In this document: positions 1-7,583 of the stretch, one piece after another | Layout of the letters: each line of letters opens with the position of its first letter | Position numbering within the stretch: position 1 is the stretch's first letter | Made by a program: the position numbers and the translations under genes | The notes under the pieces: generated by a model | The model's database searches: none | What the model was told of the DNA's origin: nothing | What the model saw: only the letters and a program-made list of their open reading frames with translations | From: Mycocentrospora acerina | Lineage: Eukaryota > Ascomycota > Dothideomycetes > Pleosporales | Assembly (NCBI GenBank): GCA_022701365.1 | Contig: JAKUHH010000256.1 | Location: 529-17,381, forward strand | Direction of reading: 5' to 3' | Length of the DNA: 16,853 bases

Positions 1-16
1 GGGGGGGGGGGGGGGG
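1..16. other. Poly-G run at contig end
   Basis: The window opens with sixteen consecutive G residues, followed by an A-rich run. Elsewhere in the window the longest internal G runs are about seven. This looks like a sequencing or assembly end artefact rather than biology, although a genuine G cluster cannot be excluded. Confidence 0.6.
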
Positions 17-1010
17 AGAAAAAAAAGAGTAAAATAACTTAAAAAAGAGATTAAAAATATTATAATAAATAAATGCAACATATTAATAGTATTACTACAA
101 TATTATATATATATAATGGATTATATTTCTATAAATTTTTAACTATATATAAATAGATGATTATATAATTAACTACCTGTTAACAATTAAAAATACTCTA
201 TATAACACCTCTAAACCAAATAGCTTAACCGTATGGATAAAAAATAAGCGTTATGAGATTTTAAAACTATATTTGTATTGGCCTTTAATAAAAATAGTTT
301 TAATGACAAATATTTAACTACGAACTCTATAACAGAGAAAGGGGATAAAAATAGTATAGGTGAAATCATTAGGTATAGAATTAGTAATTATGTCTCTAAA
401 TCTCTAATAGTCCAAATCAAATAAACTAATGTATACAAATACTGGTTTCTCATTACTGAAAATAAATGAACTAGCTATAATATTGCGAAGATAGGGATTT
501 TGTTTGACAAAGTCCCCTCGAAAATGTGAATTGAAGCGTAAAATATTTATCTGAAAAGGGGATTTTTGCCATATTTGTGTTTTGTCATTTCAGCTCTAAC
601 GGCTGTACAGTTTATCATAGTACCTAATCTATGAGCCCCCATTGAATCATTTTATATCAAACAAAAGCTAATTTATCGGATTAAATACAGTACATATTCG
701 ATCTAAACAGAGTACCAAATAAATAATTTTTTAAAGTTAATCTTGTCATAATTCATCTGAGTCTTCCCTACAAGTAATCAACCCTTTGGGTTTAGACAGG
801 TACTCACGATTCCATGGAAACCTTGTGAGAGAAAACATCCCACCAGGATTCCAGACAAATACCTGGCTTGTCCTTTTTTTTTTCGACGTAATTTCGAATA
901 TTCGAAATTACTAGAAAAAAAGCAGCACCTGGGTAACTCAAAGCCATGGGGGGACAAAGCCTCCAATGCAGGATACTTAATGAATATTAAAGGTAGAAAA
1001 TGTATCTAGT
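17..1010. other. No recognisable gene; AT-rich, then less AT-rich unknown sequence
   Basis: I find no rRNA, tRNA or known mitochondrial protein here. Positions 17-450 are AT-rich. About 480-970 is visibly more GC-rich and complex than ordinary spacer, with short open stretches on both strands under code 4 (about 54 codons on + near 540-705; about 67 on - near 405-605), none of which I recognise. A 9-bp hairpin (GGGATTTTG / CAAAGTCCC) lies at 494-516. Two copies of a CCTGG-type segment flank the hairpin element at 873-921. The sequence could be a decayed ORF, a former intron or foreign plasmid DNA, but nothing seen decides between these. Confidence 0.5.
873..921 (+). repeat. Dispersed hairpin element, copy 1
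   Basis: T-run, CGACGTAATTTCG, a loop-proximal AATATT, CGAAATTACTAG, A-run. The inner GTAATTTCG pairs perfectly with CGAAATTAC and the outer TTTC pairs with GAAA, leaving an asymmetric internal loop GAC/TA. This loop is what allows an orientation to be assigned. This is the first of seven copies in the window. Confidence 0.9.
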
Positions 1011-1081
1011 GTTATATAATTTGATAGAAATGTATAAAGTATAATATAATAATTATATAATTTTATAGAAATGTATTAAAT

Positions 1082-1676
1082 ATAATGGTTTAATAGTTAT
1101 ATAATTTGTATAAGAAATAATATAAATTTTAGGTATTATATATAAGTTTATAGTAATGAATTCATTATAATGGTTTAATAGTTATATAATTTGTATAAGA
1201 AATAATATAAATTTTAGGTATTATATATAAGTTTATAGTAATGAATTCATTATAATGGTTTAATAGTTATATAATTTGTATAAGAAATAATATAAATTTT
1301 AGGTATTATATATAAGTTTATAGTAATGAATTCATTATAATGGTTTAATAGTTATATAATTTGTATAAGAAATAATATAAATTTTAGGTATTATATATAA
1401 GTTTATAGTAATGAATTCATTATAATGGTTTAATAGTTATATAATTTGTATAAGAAATAATATAAATTTTAGGTATTATATATAAGTTTATAGTAATGAA
1501 TTCATTATAATGGTTTAATAGTTATATAATTTGTATAATAATTAATACAAATTTTAGGTATTATATATAAGTATATAGTAATGTATTCATTATAATGATT
1601 TAATAGTTATATAATTTTATAATAAATAATACAAATTTTAAAGATTATATATAAGTTTATAGTAATGTAATGGGTA
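1082..1676. repeat. Tandem array of an 85-bp unit, seven copies
   Basis: The unit starts ATAATGGTTTAATAG and recurs at 1082, 1167, 1252, 1337, 1422, 1507 and 1592, an exact 85-nt period. The first five units appear identical; the sixth and seventh carry substitutions. A degenerate relative lies just upstream (1010-1081). Each unit contains the phrase TATAAGTTTATAGTAATG, and looser versions of it recur at about 4960, 10090 and 15600, so the array seems to have grown from a dispersed AT-rich repeat family. The array carries no coding potential. Identical neighbouring units suggest recent slippage or unequal exchange, and copy number could vary between strains. Confidence 0.95.
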
Positions 1677-1847
1677 TAAAAAATATTTTTTAAGAAAAAC
1701 CAGGGTGAATGGTTATGAAATAATATAACCCCCCCTTTTTGGGATTTACATCTCTTTTTTTTTTTTTGAATTATTTTTGTGATTTTTTATTTAATAACAA
1801 AAAACTCGTAAAATAATTAAAAGGGAAAAAATAATTTTTATAAAAGA

Positions 1848-1918
1848 TTCTTATTAGTTTAATGGTAGAACAAGATACTTCTAATATCTGAATCTAAGTT
1901 CGAGTCTTAGATAAGAAT
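1848..1918 (+). tRNA. trnR: tRNA-Arg (anticodon UCU)
   Basis: Full cloverleaf. The acceptor TTCTTAT pairs with ATAAGAA, the D stem GTTT with GAAC, and the anticodon stem AGATA with TATCT around loop CTTCTAA (anticodon TCT, reading AGA/AGG). The T arm is CTAAG TTCGAGT CTTAG and the discriminator is T. It lies upstream of rns. A broken copy of its 5' half follows at 2026. Confidence 0.95.
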
Positions 1919-2025
1919 CAATATTTCTATAGTAATAGCTCTTAATTTAATATTATAACGATTTCTATCTACCTTTTTTTTTAATAAGGTAAATAAATAA
2001 ACTAAATAAAAAAATAATAGAATAA

Positions 2026-2066
2026 TTCTTATTTGTTTAATGGTAGAACAAGATTTTCCTAATATA
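2026..2066 (+). pseudogene. 5' half of a duplicated trnR(UCU), broken
   Basis: The first ~40 nt match the trnR(UCU) gene at 1848 with about four mismatches: acceptor TTCTTAT, D stem GTTT/GAAC and the start of the anticodon arm. The anticodon loop has become TTCCTAA and the stem below it no longer pairs. There is no T arm. A stray TAAGAA at 2163-2168 could be what remains of the 3' acceptor strand, but that is weak. I read it as a partial duplicate, not a functional tRNA. Confidence 0.8.
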
Positions 2067-2070
2067 TTAG

Positions 2071-2189
2071 TCAATGCTTAACGCATTGATAACCGAAAGA
2101 TAGTTAGAACGAATAGATTTTAATTTTAGATTTTATCTATTGAAGATATAAGATATCTCTTCTAAGAAATATTATTATATAATTCGGTT
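2071..2189 (+). ncRNA. Strongly folded leader just upstream of rns
   Basis: By eye, 2071-2089 forms a 7-bp hairpin (TCAATGC / GCATTGA). Directly after it, AACCGAA (2091-2097) pairs with TTCGGTT (2183-2189). Inside this, TTAGAA (2104-2109) pairs with TTCTAA (2160-2165), enclosing two further hairpins: AATAGAT/ATCTATT (2112-2141) and AGATAT/ATATCT (2144-2158). The nested, branched layout is more orderly than expected from AT-rich spacer. It could be a processing signal for the rns 5' end or a decayed tRNA-like fold. It has no T loop, so it is not an ordinary tRNA. Confidence 0.45.
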
Positions 2190-2245
2190 TTTTTTTTGCT
2201 GGGAAAACCACAAAAAAGATCTCACTTGCCCAATTTTTTTTTTTT

Positions 2246-3945
2246 AATTTGAGTTTGATGATGGCTCTGAGTGAACGCTATGCAAATGCTTGACACATGC
2301 TAATCGAACGTCAATATTTAATTTGTATAAATTATGTATATTGAAGTGGTGTACAGGTGAGTAATTGGTATTATGGCTACCTAGGAGTAAGGCAAAATAA
2401 ATCCCTTATAAGAACAATTTATTATAATTTATTAATACTAGATCTAATCTCCCCAAGGGTCGATTATATTGAAAAGGTTAGGTTAAAAGGTTAATAATGT
2501 TAATAATAAGTGTTTTAAAAGAAATAGTATTTCGCTCTTAGTTGATTATTAATAACCATCGGATAAGTAATAAGTATGGTAATGGCATATTTAGCTTGTG
2601 TCCGTAGTCAGGACTGAGAGGTCTATTGATCACACTGGGTCTGAAAAAACCCCAGTGCGTATAGTACAGCAGTGAGGAATTTTGGTCAATGGCCTAACGG
2701 CTGAACCAGCAACTTGCAGGAATGAGAGTTAATATAATAAGTTTATTAACTTGCTTGACTAGGTCTTATAAAATTCTGGATAAAGCTTATTATGAAAACT
2801 TTATATCCATAGGTCTCGACCAAATCTTGTGCCAGCAGTCGCGGTAAGACAAGGGAGACGAGTGTTATTCATCTTTAACAGGTATATAGGGTACCTAGAC
2901 GGTGTACGAAGGCTTAGATAAGTACCTGTTACACTTGAGTTTGATATGTGAGAGGAATATGTCGGAATTATTGGTGGAAAGATGAAATTTGCTAATACTA
3001 ATAGGACCGATAACGGCGAAGGCAAACCTCTATGTACATGTAGTTTGCTTATTATATATAAAATTTTTATATAGAATAAAAATTTAGCATTTTTATTTAG
3101 TTTTTCCTCATAAAAAAGGAGAAAAGAAAGAGAAAAATGGGATTCTAGCAAAGTACTATAACTGACGTTGAGGGACGAAGGCTCAGAGAGTGAAGAGGAT
3201 TAGATACCCCCGTAGCCTGGGCAGACAATGATGAGTGCCATAGGTTGGCTTTAATGTTGAACTATAAATGAAAGTGGAAGCACTCCACCTCAAGAGTAAT
3301 GTGGCAACGCAGGAACTGAAATCATTAGACCGTTTCTGAAACCAGTAGTGAAGTATGTTATTTAATTCGATAATCCTCGAATAACCTTACCACAATTTGA
3401 ATGACCTAAAATATTTATTTATTTTTAGACCACATGCGTTGCATGGCTGTCTTCAGTTAATGTCGTGAGATTTGGTTAGGTCCATTAAATTAACGTAAAC
3501 CCTTGTTTTATTTATTATTATAAAGCAGCTCTCCGCTTACAATTGGATGTGATAATAGGGACTAAGACAAGTCATCATGGCCTTAATATTGTGGGCTATA
3601 GACGTGCCACATGTGCCTTTACAAAGGGATGCAATAATGCGAATTGGAGCTAATCCCTAAAACAGGATAAAGTATGGATTGTAGTCTGAAATTCGACTGC
3701 ATGAAAAAGGAATTACTAGTAATCGTGAGTAATCATATCACGGTGAATTTTATCTCAGATAGGTACTAACCACTCGTCAGGCGCTGAAAGGAGTATGTGC
3801 AATAAGTTTGGTGGCTGCGGATTGTTAGTCTAAACTTAGAGGTTTAGATCTTTTGGCAGAAGAATCTTCGTATGCGTGACTCTAATTGGTGTTAAGTCGA
3901 AATACGGTTCGGGTTGGGGAACTAGCCCGGGATTAATTAATAGTA
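2246..3945 (+). rRNA. rns: Small subunit mitochondrial ribosomal RNA
   Basis: Core of the mitochondrial 30S-type subunit. Universal segments occur in the right order: the 5' end GAGTTTGATGATGGCTC (from 2251), the 530 loop GTGCCAGCAGTCGCGGTAA (from 2829), GGATTAGATACCCC (about 3197), the 1060 region TGTCGTGAGA (about 3461), GACAAGTCATCATGGCC (about 3567) and the 3' GTCGAAATACGG decoding-site strand (about 3897). No intron interrupts these. An AT-rich expansion with a self-complementary core lies at about 3045-3140. No CCTCC-type anti-Shine-Dalgarno is visible at the 3' end, as is usual in fungal mitochondria. Both ends are estimates to within about 10-20 nt. Upstream is the folded leader; trnL and trnY follow, in keeping with the rns-trnY neighbourhood of many Pezizomycotina. 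Confidence 0.95.
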
Positions 3946-3964
3946 ACGATACACCCAAAAAAAA

Positions 3965-4023
3965 GTCTGTGCAAGGAGCATAAATTTTTATTTATTTATA
4001 TGGTTCGAATCCATAGACAGGCT
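3965..4023 (+). tRNA. Degenerate or D-arm-less tRNA-like sequence
   Basis: GTCTGTG pairs with GACAGGC (one G·G mismatch next to the T arm), and TATGG TTCGAAT CCATA is a consensus T arm directly beside it. Only about 25 nt remain for the D and anticodon arms. They can fold as one AT hairpin (ATAAAT / ATTTAT) but do not give a normal seven-base anticodon loop. It is probably a shrunken former tRNA; no anticodon can be assigned. It starts about 20 nt after the estimated rns end and could serve as a 3' processing signal. Confidence 0.35.
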
Positions 4024-4072
4024 CATAAGAAGTTTAGATAGTTATCTATTAGTTATTTTGCTCCCCCCCTAA

Positions 4073-4120
4073 TTTTTTTCTAGTAATTTCGTACTAGTAC
4101 GGAATTACGTCGAAAAAAAA
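4073..4120 (-). repeat. Dispersed hairpin element, copy 2 (inverted)
   Basis: This is the same hairpin as copy 1 in the opposite orientation: T-run, CTAGTAATTTCG, loop TACTAGTA, then CGGAATTACGTCG and an A-run. One position of the stem is a wobble/mismatch (GGAATTAC). C-runs and A/T-runs flank it on both sides. Confidence 0.9.
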
Positions 4121-4170
4121 TTACCCCCAAAGTGAGATTGTTTTATTTTTAGTAGGATTATATAGTGAAA

Positions 4171-4253
4171 GTCCGAGTGCTGGAATTGGTAGACAGGACA
4201 AATTTAAGCTTTGTTGACGACATGTCGTGAACGTTCAAGTCGTTCTTCGGATA
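4171..4253 (+). tRNA. trnL: tRNA-Leu (anticodon UAA)
   Basis: Class II tRNA with a long variable arm (TGACGACATGTCGTG). The acceptor GTCCGAG pairs with TTCGGAT using two G·T pairs, the anticodon stem is ACAAA/TTTGT with loop TTTAAGC (anticodon TAA), the T arm is GAACG TTCAAGT CGTTC and the discriminator is A. It reads UUA/UUG. The characteristic TGGTAGACA D loop is present. Confidence 0.96.
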
Positions 4254-4254
4254 A

Positions 4255-4410
4255 AAGGTACATTATCCGCGCATACTTGCGCTGGGATGTACCTTGCACA
4301 CTAAGAATACAACTCAGTTATTTCTTTAAATTATTGAATGTATTCATAGTAAAATTAAACGAACCCAGGATATCCCTTCCCTCTAACCGGAACAAGGATA
4401 ACCCGGGTTC
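4255..4410 (+). ncRNA. Unassigned structured stretch between trnL and trnY
   Basis: Three stem-loops follow trnL. The first, 4255-4295, pairs AAGGTACAT with ATGTACCTT and contains an inner TCC-GCGC/GCGC-GGG stem, so most of its 41 nt is paired. The second is TGAAT GT ATTCA at 4335-4346. The third, 4361-4410, pairs GAACCCAGGATATCC with GGATAACCCGGGTTC with two mismatches. The GC content stands out against the surrounding spacer. I looked for RNase P RNA conserved blocks and did not find a convincing pair. It could be an unidentified small RNA or a relic of GC-rich insertions. Confidence 0.4.
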
Positions 4411-4572
4411 AGTAGTATAAAAATTTTGCAAGGGTTTCACCTATTGTTACAGTTAACTTGTTAGGCTATTTTTATGGTTTTTTGCGTATTATGGTTGTAC
4501 ATTCATTACCCCAAAAAAAGGGAACAAAAAAAATTACAAAATAACCCCAAATAAAAAGCGGACATAAAAAAA
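4411..4572. other. Spacer without recognisable features
   Basis: AT-rich sequence with A-runs and a GGGAACAAAA phrase that also occurs near 9878 and 15319. I see no gene in it. Confidence 0.6.
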
Positions 4573-4657
4573 AGGAGAGTTCCTTTATTGGTAAGAAGGG
4601 TTGAGCTGTAAACTCAATAGTTATACGCTTTTAAGAGTTCGAATCTCTTGTCTCCTA
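4573..4657 (+). tRNA. trnY: tRNA-Tyr (anticodon GUA)
   Basis: The acceptor AGGAGAG pairs with GTCTCCT (the last pair is a G·G mismatch). D stem CCTT/AAGG; anticodon stem TTGAG/CTCAA with loop CTGTAAA (anticodon GTA); long variable arm as in bacterial-type tRNA-Tyr; T arm AAGAG TTCGAAT CTCTT; discriminator A. It is the second tRNA gene downstream of rns. Confidence 0.95.
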
Positions 4658-4729
4658 AAATAGAATTAAAAAAATTTATACTTATTATATATTTATAATT
4701 ATTATTATTTATAATTATTATATATTTTT

Positions 4730-4777
4730 TTCTTGTATATATGTTACATTATTTAATTCTTGTATATATGTTACATT
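4730..4777. repeat. 21-bp direct repeat, two copies
   Basis: TTCTTGTATATATGTTACAT plus one T occurs at 4730-4750 and again at 4757-4777, separated by six bases, just upstream of trnN. It is a simple spacer duplication. Confidence 0.85.
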
Positions 4778-4786
4778 TTCTTAATA

Positions 4787-4857
4787 GCCTTTGTAGCTCA
4801 ATGGTAGAGCGGAATACTGTTAATATTCTGATAAATGTTCGATTCATTTTAAAGGCT
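4787..4857 (+). tRNA. trnN: tRNA-Asn (anticodon GUU)
   Basis: Acceptor GCCTTTG/TAAAGGC with a closing G·T; D stem GCTC/GAGC; anticodon stem GAATA/TATTC with loop CTGTTAA (anticodon GTT). The T loop TTCGATT is present, although the T stem is AT-rich and weak. It sits immediately before the nad6 remnant. Confidence 0.93.
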
Positions 4858-4867
4858 CGCACTATTT

Positions 4868-4926
4868 GTTATTATTAGTAAAAACCCTGTTGTATCTTTT
4901 TTTTTTTATTGATTTATTTTTATGTA
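4868..4926 (+). pseudogene. Remnant of a second nad6 copy (exon 1 fragment)
   Basis: GTTATTATTAGTAAAAACCC and the ~40 nt after it match the functional nad6 exon 1 at 5532-5592 with a handful of substitutions and small indels. The copy covers the segment encoding the VIISKNPIVSV region and the following membrane helix. The T-run has expanded and the reading frame is lost. About 120 nt downstream lies the first of two trnV genes, the same order as the intact nad6-trnV pair further on. This suggests that the whole nad6-trnV block was duplicated and this nad6 copy then decayed. Confidence 0.8.
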
Positions 4927-5046
4927 GAATTTAAGGATTATAAAAATTATATGAATTATATAAACTTATAGTAGTGTATTAGTTATATAATTCATATAAT
5001 TAAAAAAGAGGACAAAACAAAGGGGACAAAATAACAAAAAAGAAAA

Positions 5047-5119
5047 AAGAAATTAGCTCAATTGGTAGAGCATCCGTTTTACACGCGGCAGGTTAAGTGT
5101 TCGAACCACTTATTTCTTA
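5047..5119 (+). tRNA. trnV: tRNA-Val (anticodon UAC), copy 1
   Basis: Acceptor AAGAAAT/ATTTCTT is perfect; D stem GCTC/GAGC; anticodon loop TTTACAC (anticodon TAC) on a CCGT/GCGG stem; T arm AAGTG TTCGAAC CACTT; discriminator A. The T loop and discriminator are closer to consensus than in the second copy at 8088, so this is the more likely functional copy. The similarity continues outside the gene on both sides. Confidence 0.94.
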
Positions 5120-5438
5120 TTACTTTTGAATAATAAGTAACTATAGACCAAAAAAAAAATAAGAATATATATAAACAAATTATAAAAACAAAACAACAAA
5201 AAGAGATTCAATTATAAGATTATAAATTTTTAGGTATATATTAACTATATACTAAAAATTTTATTTCAAACAAATATTACAAAGAATTATAATTTAGACA
5301 TGTCTACCCCCTAGAATAAAAAATGAGTTGCTAATGGCTATTCTAATGGTAGTATATTAGTTATATTATTATCGTAGTATAATATAGGTATATTGCTTAT
5401 ATAATCGTTATGAAAAGGGTACAAAGTAAAAATTTTAT
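5120..5438. other. Spacer before nad6, with a long hairpin
   Basis: The spacer is AT-rich. At 5224-5262 AAATTTTTAG pairs with CTAAAAATTT-type sequence through GTATAT/ATATAC, giving a stem of about 16 bp. A shorter AGAATA/TATTCT stem lies around 5313-5345. There is no gene. If nad6 has its own leader, it would be here. Confidence 0.55.
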
Positions 5439-5665
5439 ATGTTGTATATAGTTAATGAAATGACATTTAGTGGTTATAATGTATTTAATTTAGACTTATT
5501 ATACATTATTTCTATCTTATTAGGTATATTAGTTATTATTAGTAAAAACCCTATTGTATCTGTTTTATTTTTAATAGGTTTATTTTTATGTATATCTGCT
5601 TATTTAATTCTAACAGGATTAAACTTTATAGGATTATCTTACTTATTAGTATACATAGGAGCAGT
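5439..5665 (+). CDS. nad6: NADH dehydrogenase subunit 6, exon 1
   Basis: N-terminal part of ND6, a membrane subunit of respiratory complex I in the inner mitochondrial membrane. The exon gives 75 codons plus two bases, with two hydrophobic helices and the family signatures ISKNPIVSVLFLIGLF and GLNFIGLSYLLVYIGA. The 5' start is uncertain: ATG at 5439 is in frame, and a second ATG at 5460 would remove seven residues. The exon is taken to end after GCAGT, because GCAGT (5661-5665) can pair with GCTGC (5703-5707) in the intron to form P1 with the U·G pair expected at a group I 5' splice site. Joining to exon 2 rebuilds a valine codon and continues in frame. Spliced protein: 198 residues, a normal fungal length. 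Confidence 0.93.
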
Positions 5666-7109
5666 TAAAAAACGTATGGTTAGATCACTTAAATCTAACT
5701 GGGCTGCGTGGGTTATAATCCCACTCTACAAGGTACTTTTAATTATAAACAATTTTTTATTTAAACCCATGCTCTACAAAAATAAACTTTCTTCTTTAAA
5801 GTTTAAACCGGGAGCACGGTTAGCCTTCGCCGCGCAAAGGAAATTACACTATTCTCAAAAGTCGTTCAGCAACCACTCAGAAGAATTTATTAAATGATTT
5901 GTTGGATTCTCAGACGCAGAATCTAATTTCAGTATAGTCATATATAAGGATAAAACGGCTAAAATTTTATCTATTACCTTTAGATTTTTGATTGAGTTAC
6001 ATGTTGATGACATAGATGCTTTAAAATTAATAAAAAGTAAATTAAATATAGGTAATGATATAGTAGTTTATGGTAATAGTTGTAAATTTACGGTAACACA
6101 TCCAAAAGATATTTATAAATTAATAGCTATATTTGATGAATATAACCTAAATACTACTAAATACCTTGATTATTTAGATTTTAAAAAAGCTTTTAATTTA
6201 TATCAGGAAAGAGATAAAACAATTAAAGAGAAACAAACCTTAATAGATCAAATACTAGAATTAAAAAAGGGAATGAACAAGTCTCGGATTAATTTTAGTT
6301 TACCAGCAGATCATAAAATAGTAATTTCTGGTTCTTGATTACTAGGGTTTATAGAGGGGGAAGGTTCATTTTATTTATCTAGAACTGAATTTGAACCTGC
6401 TTTTTCAATTACACAATCTGAAACACAACTACCTGTTATGGAAAAAATAAAAGAATTTTTAGAAAACAATTTAGGATTTGATAAGTATTCTATGTTTAAA
6501 TTAAAATGTTCATCAGCCATAACTATTAAAAGAGGTAAAGCTGTAAAGAACAGTAAACCGCTAGCAGTAGTTATGATTAGTAATACTAATATCTTAGTTA
6601 ATTATTTAATACCTTATATAGAAAATATGCGGTTTATTACTAAAAAAGGTCAAGATTTTTATGATTTTAAAATTATATGCACAGCTGTGTATAATGGAAC
6701 TTATAGAATAGATGAAATAAAATCGTTAATTTTAAAATTATCGTATTCTATGAATAACTTTAGATTAAGTACAAACTCAGATTTAAAAAAAGTTAATAAT
6801 TTACCTGAGGAAATTTTAGATAAAATAATAAAAGCAAAACCAACTATTAGACATGTTGACGATGGTCGTCAATTAGACGTTGTCACAGGAAAAGCGGTAA
6901 ATGTACGTTGAACTAATTGTATTTATGAAATAACTAAAGATTCAGGAGAAATATTATGAGCGTCTACTTTAAATGAGGCGGCTGAAATTTTAGATGTAAA
7001 TTTTAGAACGGTAGGAAGGCATTTAGAATCGGAAGACTTATACTCAAAAGGGCATTCCGCCGAAATAAAGGGTCATAAGGTTAGAAGAATACCTGTGTTT
7101 TATCCTTAA
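5666..7109 (+). CDS. Intron-encoded LAGLIDADG homing endonuclease, fused to nad6 exon 1
   Basis: The reading frame runs from nad6 exon 1 without a stop to TAA at 7107, 556 codons from 5439. TGA codons at 5895, 6336, 6909 and 6957 must be read as Trp. Two LAGLIDADG motifs are visible, FVGFSDAES (about residue 154) and LLGFIEGEG (about residue 301). Both keep the acidic catalytic position; the first ends in S rather than G. They are about 147 residues apart, typical of single-chain double-motif enzymes that cut intron-lacking alleles and often also aid splicing. The C-terminal ~50 residues contain TLNEAAEILDV followed by RTVGRHL, which resembles a NUMOD1 DNA-binding module. There is no start codon at the intron edge, so the enzyme probably matures from a fusion precursor. 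The ORF looks intact. Confidence 0.92.
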
Positions 7110-7179
7110 TAATCCGCTCCGTGTAAGCGAAAGGCTCTTTGGTCTTGGAATACAATGGTGAGTCTTTGCTATAGGCTAA

Positions 7180-7217
7180 TTTTTCTAGTAATTTCTTGAA
7201 ATTACGTCGAAAAAAAA
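7180..7217 (-). repeat. Dispersed hairpin element, copy 3 (inverted, short loop, inside intron)
   Basis: CTAGTAATTTC, then two bases TT, then GAAATTACGTCG, flanked by a T-run and an A-run. The stem and the asymmetric internal loop are conserved but the loop-proximal part is shortened. It sits in the nad6 intron after the endonuclease stop and before the catalytic core, where it would disturb neither. Confidence 0.85.
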
Positions 7218-7583
7218 TAAGCAAGGAATAAAAAATTAAAAGAATTAAAAGCATAGGAACTGAAAGAAGGTTCAACCGTACAGTTCTATACTTGTAGAAA
7301 AAAATTTGGTGAAAACGGTTAATGATATCTTAATTAAAGACCGTCGGCAGTTGAAAATGTCGCTACAGACTGGGTCACCGGGGCTAGGTTGCAATACCTG
7401 TTCAAATGTACAGTCGGATTCTAATACGAGTGTGAAATCGTAAGGAGGAAAGACAATACAGTAAACTACACACAGTTGTATAATCATTCATACGATGATA
7501 GTAACTCCTTTATAAGATAGTGTTAACTTTTTTTTGGAATATTTTCGTAGAAAAAGACGCTATCTTAATCTTAATTAGAATTG

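Larger units (their letters stand above)
5666..7583 (+). other. Group I intron in nad6
   Basis: A 1918-nt insertion between two in-frame nad6 exons. The upstream exon ends in U and the intron ends in G (7583), as group I introns require. P1 can be drawn between 5661-5665 and 5703-5707. P7-like strands GACTG (7368-7372) and CAGTC (7411-7415) lie in the GC-richer 3' part (7240-7480), in a context resembling the conserved R and S elements. The first 1444 nt are an ORF continuous with exon 1. Between the ORF stop and the catalytic core lies an inverted copy of the dispersed hairpin (7180-7217). I do not assign a subgroup. Confidence 0.88.

Noticed and set aside
494..516. 9-bp hairpin considered as an intrinsic terminator
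   Set aside because: There is no T-run after the stem, and fungal mitochondria are not known to use bacterial-type terminators.
778..966. Minus-strand open frame of 62 codons
   Set aside because: It runs through hairpin copy 1 and has no recognisable similarity.
1565..1573. ATATAAGTA, identical to the yeast mitochondrial promoter nonanucleotide; also at 9909-9917 upstream of trnP/rnl
   Set aside because: Such a motif is frequent by chance in sequence this AT-rich, the yeast consensus is not established for Pezizomycotina, and the first site lies inside a tandem repeat.
2801..3151. Minus-strand open frame within rns
   Set aside because: Wholly inside conserved rRNA sequence including the 530 loop; a shadow frame.
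4165..4190. GAAAGTCCGAG resembles the first conserved block of RNase P RNA
   Set aside because: It overlaps a well-supported tRNA-Leu cloverleaf starting at 4171, and no matching second block (ACAGAA...GGCTTA type) is found downstream.
4211..4420. Plus-strand open frame of 69 codons
   Set aside because: It starts inside trnL and crosses the stem-loop region; the reading frame is best explained by chance in a GC-richer stretch.
7081..7487. Minus-strand open frames in the 3' part of the nad6 intron
   Set aside because: They overlap the end of the endonuclease ORF and the group I core; no family resemblance.
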